Shown here in pieces: positions 63,701 to 64,000 of a stretch of DNA of 64,000 nucleotides. The notes under the pieces were generated by a model. That model saw only the letters and a list, made by a program, of their open reading frames with translations, was not told the DNA's origin and did not search any database. The position numbers and the translations under genes were made by a program. How positions within the stretch are numbered: the stretch's first letter is position 1; every line of letters begins with the position of its first letter. Origin of the DNA: Acidobacteriaceae bacterium KBS 89 (GTDB lineage Bacteria > Acidobacteriota > Terriglobia > Terriglobales > Acidobacteriaceae); contig KB906758.1 in assembly GCA_000381605.1 (NCBI GenBank), forward strand, positions 489,615 through 553,614. The letters run 5' to 3'.

Positions 63701-64000
63701 CGATCCGGCCAGCGTTGTAACCGGAACGGCAGCACTTTCTACCAGCCCAGCGACTCCTACCTCCGTTGGCAGCTACACCATCACCGCCGCACAGGGTACG
63801 CTTGCTGCTTCTAACTACGGCTTCACTTTCGCAACTGGCACCTTAACCATCACGAAGGCCACCCTGACGGTGACGGCAGGCAACGCGAGCCGCGCCTACG
63901 GTGCGGCTAACCCAACCTTCACCGCATCGGCCACCGGTGCGGTGGGTAGCGACAGCTTCAGCTTCACCGAGAGCACGACCGCGACCCCGAGCTCTCCTGT
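57792..64000 (+). CDS. Giant secreted repeat protein: Ig-like, FG-GAP and MBG domains (runs off window)
   Basis: An uninterrupted plus-strand frame of over 2060 codons, open at the window end. The start is taken as ATG 57792 with AAAGG upstream; ATG 57804 and TTG 58038 are alternatives. A signal peptide (RIRLTALCFSLFVALSCAVAGAQ) lies just after 58038, so with the chosen start it is preceded by ~80 residues. Layout: Ig-like (Big_3) domain 58090-58430; seven FG-GAP/VCBS repeats with the GDFxGDGxxDLAVAN calcium-binding pattern, 58640-59690; more Ig-like domains to 60120; an intact MBG-like domain 60130-60350; two MBG-like domains each broken by an inserted domain, 60360-61100 and 61130-61900; then tandem MBG repeats. 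Rich in Thr, Ser, Ala and Asn. Probably an adhesin or cell-surface protein. Confidence 0.88.
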   Translation, partial: MPGSMKVLRSVASLRFCQTGLSAKATWNSRQSLVAAANGLMLQPCYRTTPSSEAIERPLVTGKANGSLGISNNGKGRRSASPLRIRLTALCFSLFVALSCAVAGAQTATTTTLTVTPTSAANESVFTMTATVQAGATLLTGGTVTFRDTYNSVTHVLGTIQVESANGGTRKGKAILRQQLGGIGTHSIVATFNATKVYSVSVSAAQSVTVTGVYPTVASLVQTGGSAGNYSLTTTVVGIGSLNLSPTGNVSLLDTNNSNLLLGVAGLSAGTFGEQTVTAAGSPIAVGNNPQDLVAGDFDNDGNVDLAVLNVSGKSMSILLGDGFGGFTVKAPYATGNGPVALVVGDFDGDGNLDLAEANSGDKTVSIRLGNGDGTFGGRNSYAVSLVANSLKALAVGDFDGDGIPDLGVLGNTAASGAVNILKGDGAGAFSNVTTSGIAVGNGPSALMTGDFNGDGDLDFAVANLTDNTISIMRGNGSGTTFTAAVGSPFSTGAATSPAAIAVGDFNGDGNLDLAVAESNKNRVDIFKGNGDGTFSLLAGSPATGTNPVSIVAGDFNADGKLDFAVTNQSSNTTTVMLGSGTGTVFTAATLSPFATGTGTTTPVAIATGDFNGDGTSDLAVANSNKDNVGILLNQLTDTASVSITGISVPGDGTANHTIQASYGGDANFATSTDTLSLRTSNISTTTLLSTSTTTPSFGQQVVLTATIQPSLVGSLTPTSTVRFKDNGVNIGTAVTVSSGVATLNITSLTAGTHSITATYAGDSNFLTSASAPVGVIVGKATPVITWSNPSAITYGRLLSSAQMNATAIVPGTFAYSLAPYTLLAVGTSTLSTTFTPTDSVNYTMATASVTISVTPATPQISWATPAPISFGTALSGIQLNATVAVYDMVPLSSYYNVNGIYTDGSVFGVPPGGFDGTGAAYSSNLLGTSVTWNNITYPLGPTNAPDAVANTTISLPPGRYASLNLLGGLVNGNVSTASTFVVTYTDNTTTTVTQSLSDWVFPLNYVGESVITCVPYRNNSNGTKDAHLTCVFGYQIPLDSTKIVKSVQLPATRNNVFLAMALVTPPVPGTLVYTPPSGTVLPTGLNTLSAAFTPTDTTDYKGATGSVPELVNPANAPTLVWFTPAPITYGTALSSTQLNAQAQTTPGTTSVSLSSYYRVNAFQSDGSLFSTGGFDNNGNAFSSNLVGSSIVWNGQTFSLGPANLPNAVTSTTIELPQGNFTQMTLIGAATTTGQTQQNFILNFTDGTSGSGKLDMSSWTQPAGYSDETIVSTTAYRNTGAGGRTNGNTYLYGYVFPTDGSKVVKSLTLPNNRNVVIVALSLTTSPNPVSIPGNYTYTPPAGTVPAVGTVPLSVLFTPTDPNYGTATKTVNLVVNKAPLTVTANSQTVTYGTALAPYSYTITGLVNGDTQATATTGAPSLSTTPANPVNAGTYTINTATGTMASSNYSLSFVNGTVTITKPTLTVTANNFNRVYGAANPTFSAVVTGAVGTDTFTVTESTTATAASPVGTYSIVPVVSGTNLSNYNVVYVNGTLTVGQATLTVTAGNASRAYGAANPGFSASATGAVNGDTFTFTETTTATASSPVGSYAIVPVASGTNLGNYTVVYVNGTLTVSKATLVVTANSQTVVYGAAIAPYTSTITGFVNGDTQATAMTGTPSFTTTPATPTNAGAYPITAALGTLASGNYAFSFVPGTLTITKATLTVTAGNASRAYGAANPAFTASATGAVNGDTFSFTESTTATPSSPVGSYAIVPVATGTNLANYTVVNVNGILTVGKATLVVTANDQTTVYGTAISPYTATITGLVNGDPASVVTGTAALSTSPATPTSVGSYTITVAQGTLAASNYSFTFATGTLTITKATLTVTAGNASRAYGVANPTFAASATGAINGDSFTFTESTTATISSPVGSYAIVPVATGANLANYTVVYVNGTLTVSKATLVVTANNQTTVYGTAISPYTATITGFVNGDPASVVTGTAALSTSPATPTSVGSYTITAAQGTLAASNYGFTFATGTLTITKATLTVTAGNASRAYGAANPTFTASATGAVGSDSFSFTESTTATPSSP
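62406..64000 (+). repeat. Tandem 161-162-codon MBG superrepeat
   Basis: The repeat unit begins at 62406, 62892, 63375 and 63858 (steps of 486, 483 and 483 bases). Each unit has an A domain (TLTVTAGNASRAYGAANP at its start) and a B domain (TLVVTANxQTxVYGTAI). The B domains at 63125 and 63608 are nearly identical in DNA, differing mostly at third codon positions, which shows recent duplication under protein-level selection. The array continues past the window end. An earlier A-type domain at 62172 stands 78 codons before the first unit. Confidence 0.9.

Noticed and set aside
62172..64000. Regular DNA repeats that might suggest CRISPR
   Set aside because: Units are ~483 bases, in frame and translate to MBG domains, so they are protein repeats.

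Overview
The window looks like chromosomal DNA from an Acidobacteriota soil bacterium of the Acidobacteriaceae type (Terriglobus, Granulicella or Edaphobacter-like). The evidence is the gene families: a VWFA-related protein and a TIGR03435-type protein, both expanded in Acidobacteria; three very large Oar-like TonB-dependent receptors with a carboxypeptidase-regulatory N-terminal domain; a DnaE2/ImuB/ImuA mutagenesis cassette; and a giant MBG/FG-GAP repeat protein. Species cannot be fixed from sequence reading alone. No insertion sequence, phage, CRISPR array or rRNA operon was seen.

Layout. 1-9.7 kb is mixed housekeeping and metabolic genes: the N-terminal part of asnS, a Tat-exported flavin amine oxidase, an O-methyltransferase, a sugar-phosphate isomerase-like protein, an SGNH hydrolase, a DUF72 protein, a small membrane protein, a YceI protein, a small gene that looks frameshifted, and gamma-glutamyltranspeptidase. 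9.8-11.4 kb is an ECF sigma factor translationally coupled to a TonB-like protein. 11.4-17.3 kb is an information-processing run in the order ispE, tRNA-Gln, prs, rplY, pth, rpsF, rpsR, rplI, closed by a strong hairpin terminator. 17.4-26.2 kb (minus strand) holds a MacB-like permease and a DNA damage block: dnaE2, imuB, imuA, a UdgX-type uracil-DNA glycosylase and an Fpg/Nei glycosylase, with a candidate LexA-like direct repeat before imuA. 26.3-38.9 kb (minus) is an acidobacterial outer-membrane and secreted-protein block: VWFA protein, two Oar-like receptors, a TIGR03435 protein and a secreted debranching-enzyme-like glycosidase.

39-57 kb is the most interesting part. A membrane-anchored DNA-binding protein diverges from a receptor gene. 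Next comes a sugar/inositol locus: a 34-residue membrane protein, a GRP-type sugar transporter, a LacI regulator, a eukaryote-like myo-inositol oxygenase with all six iron ligands, and an IolB/KduI-type isomerase. A further Oar-like receptor follows, whose promoter carries the same short CGGTAMCG-type site as the inositol oxygenase promoter. Then comes a glycan-degradation block: GH92 alpha-mannosidase, a PafA-like phosphatase, a GH89 alpha-N-acetylglucosaminidase, and a HGSNAT-like membrane acetyltransferase overlapping the GH89 gene by 4 bases. The last two are bacterial relatives of the two human lysosomal enzymes that act consecutively on heparan sulfate ends.

57.8-64 kb is one open reading frame on the plus strand that runs off the window. 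It encodes a secreted giant protein with Ig-like domains, seven FG-GAP/VCBS repeats, two MBG-like domains each interrupted by the same inserted domain, and a tandem array of MBG repeats.

All family assignments come from reading motifs by eye; no database search was run.
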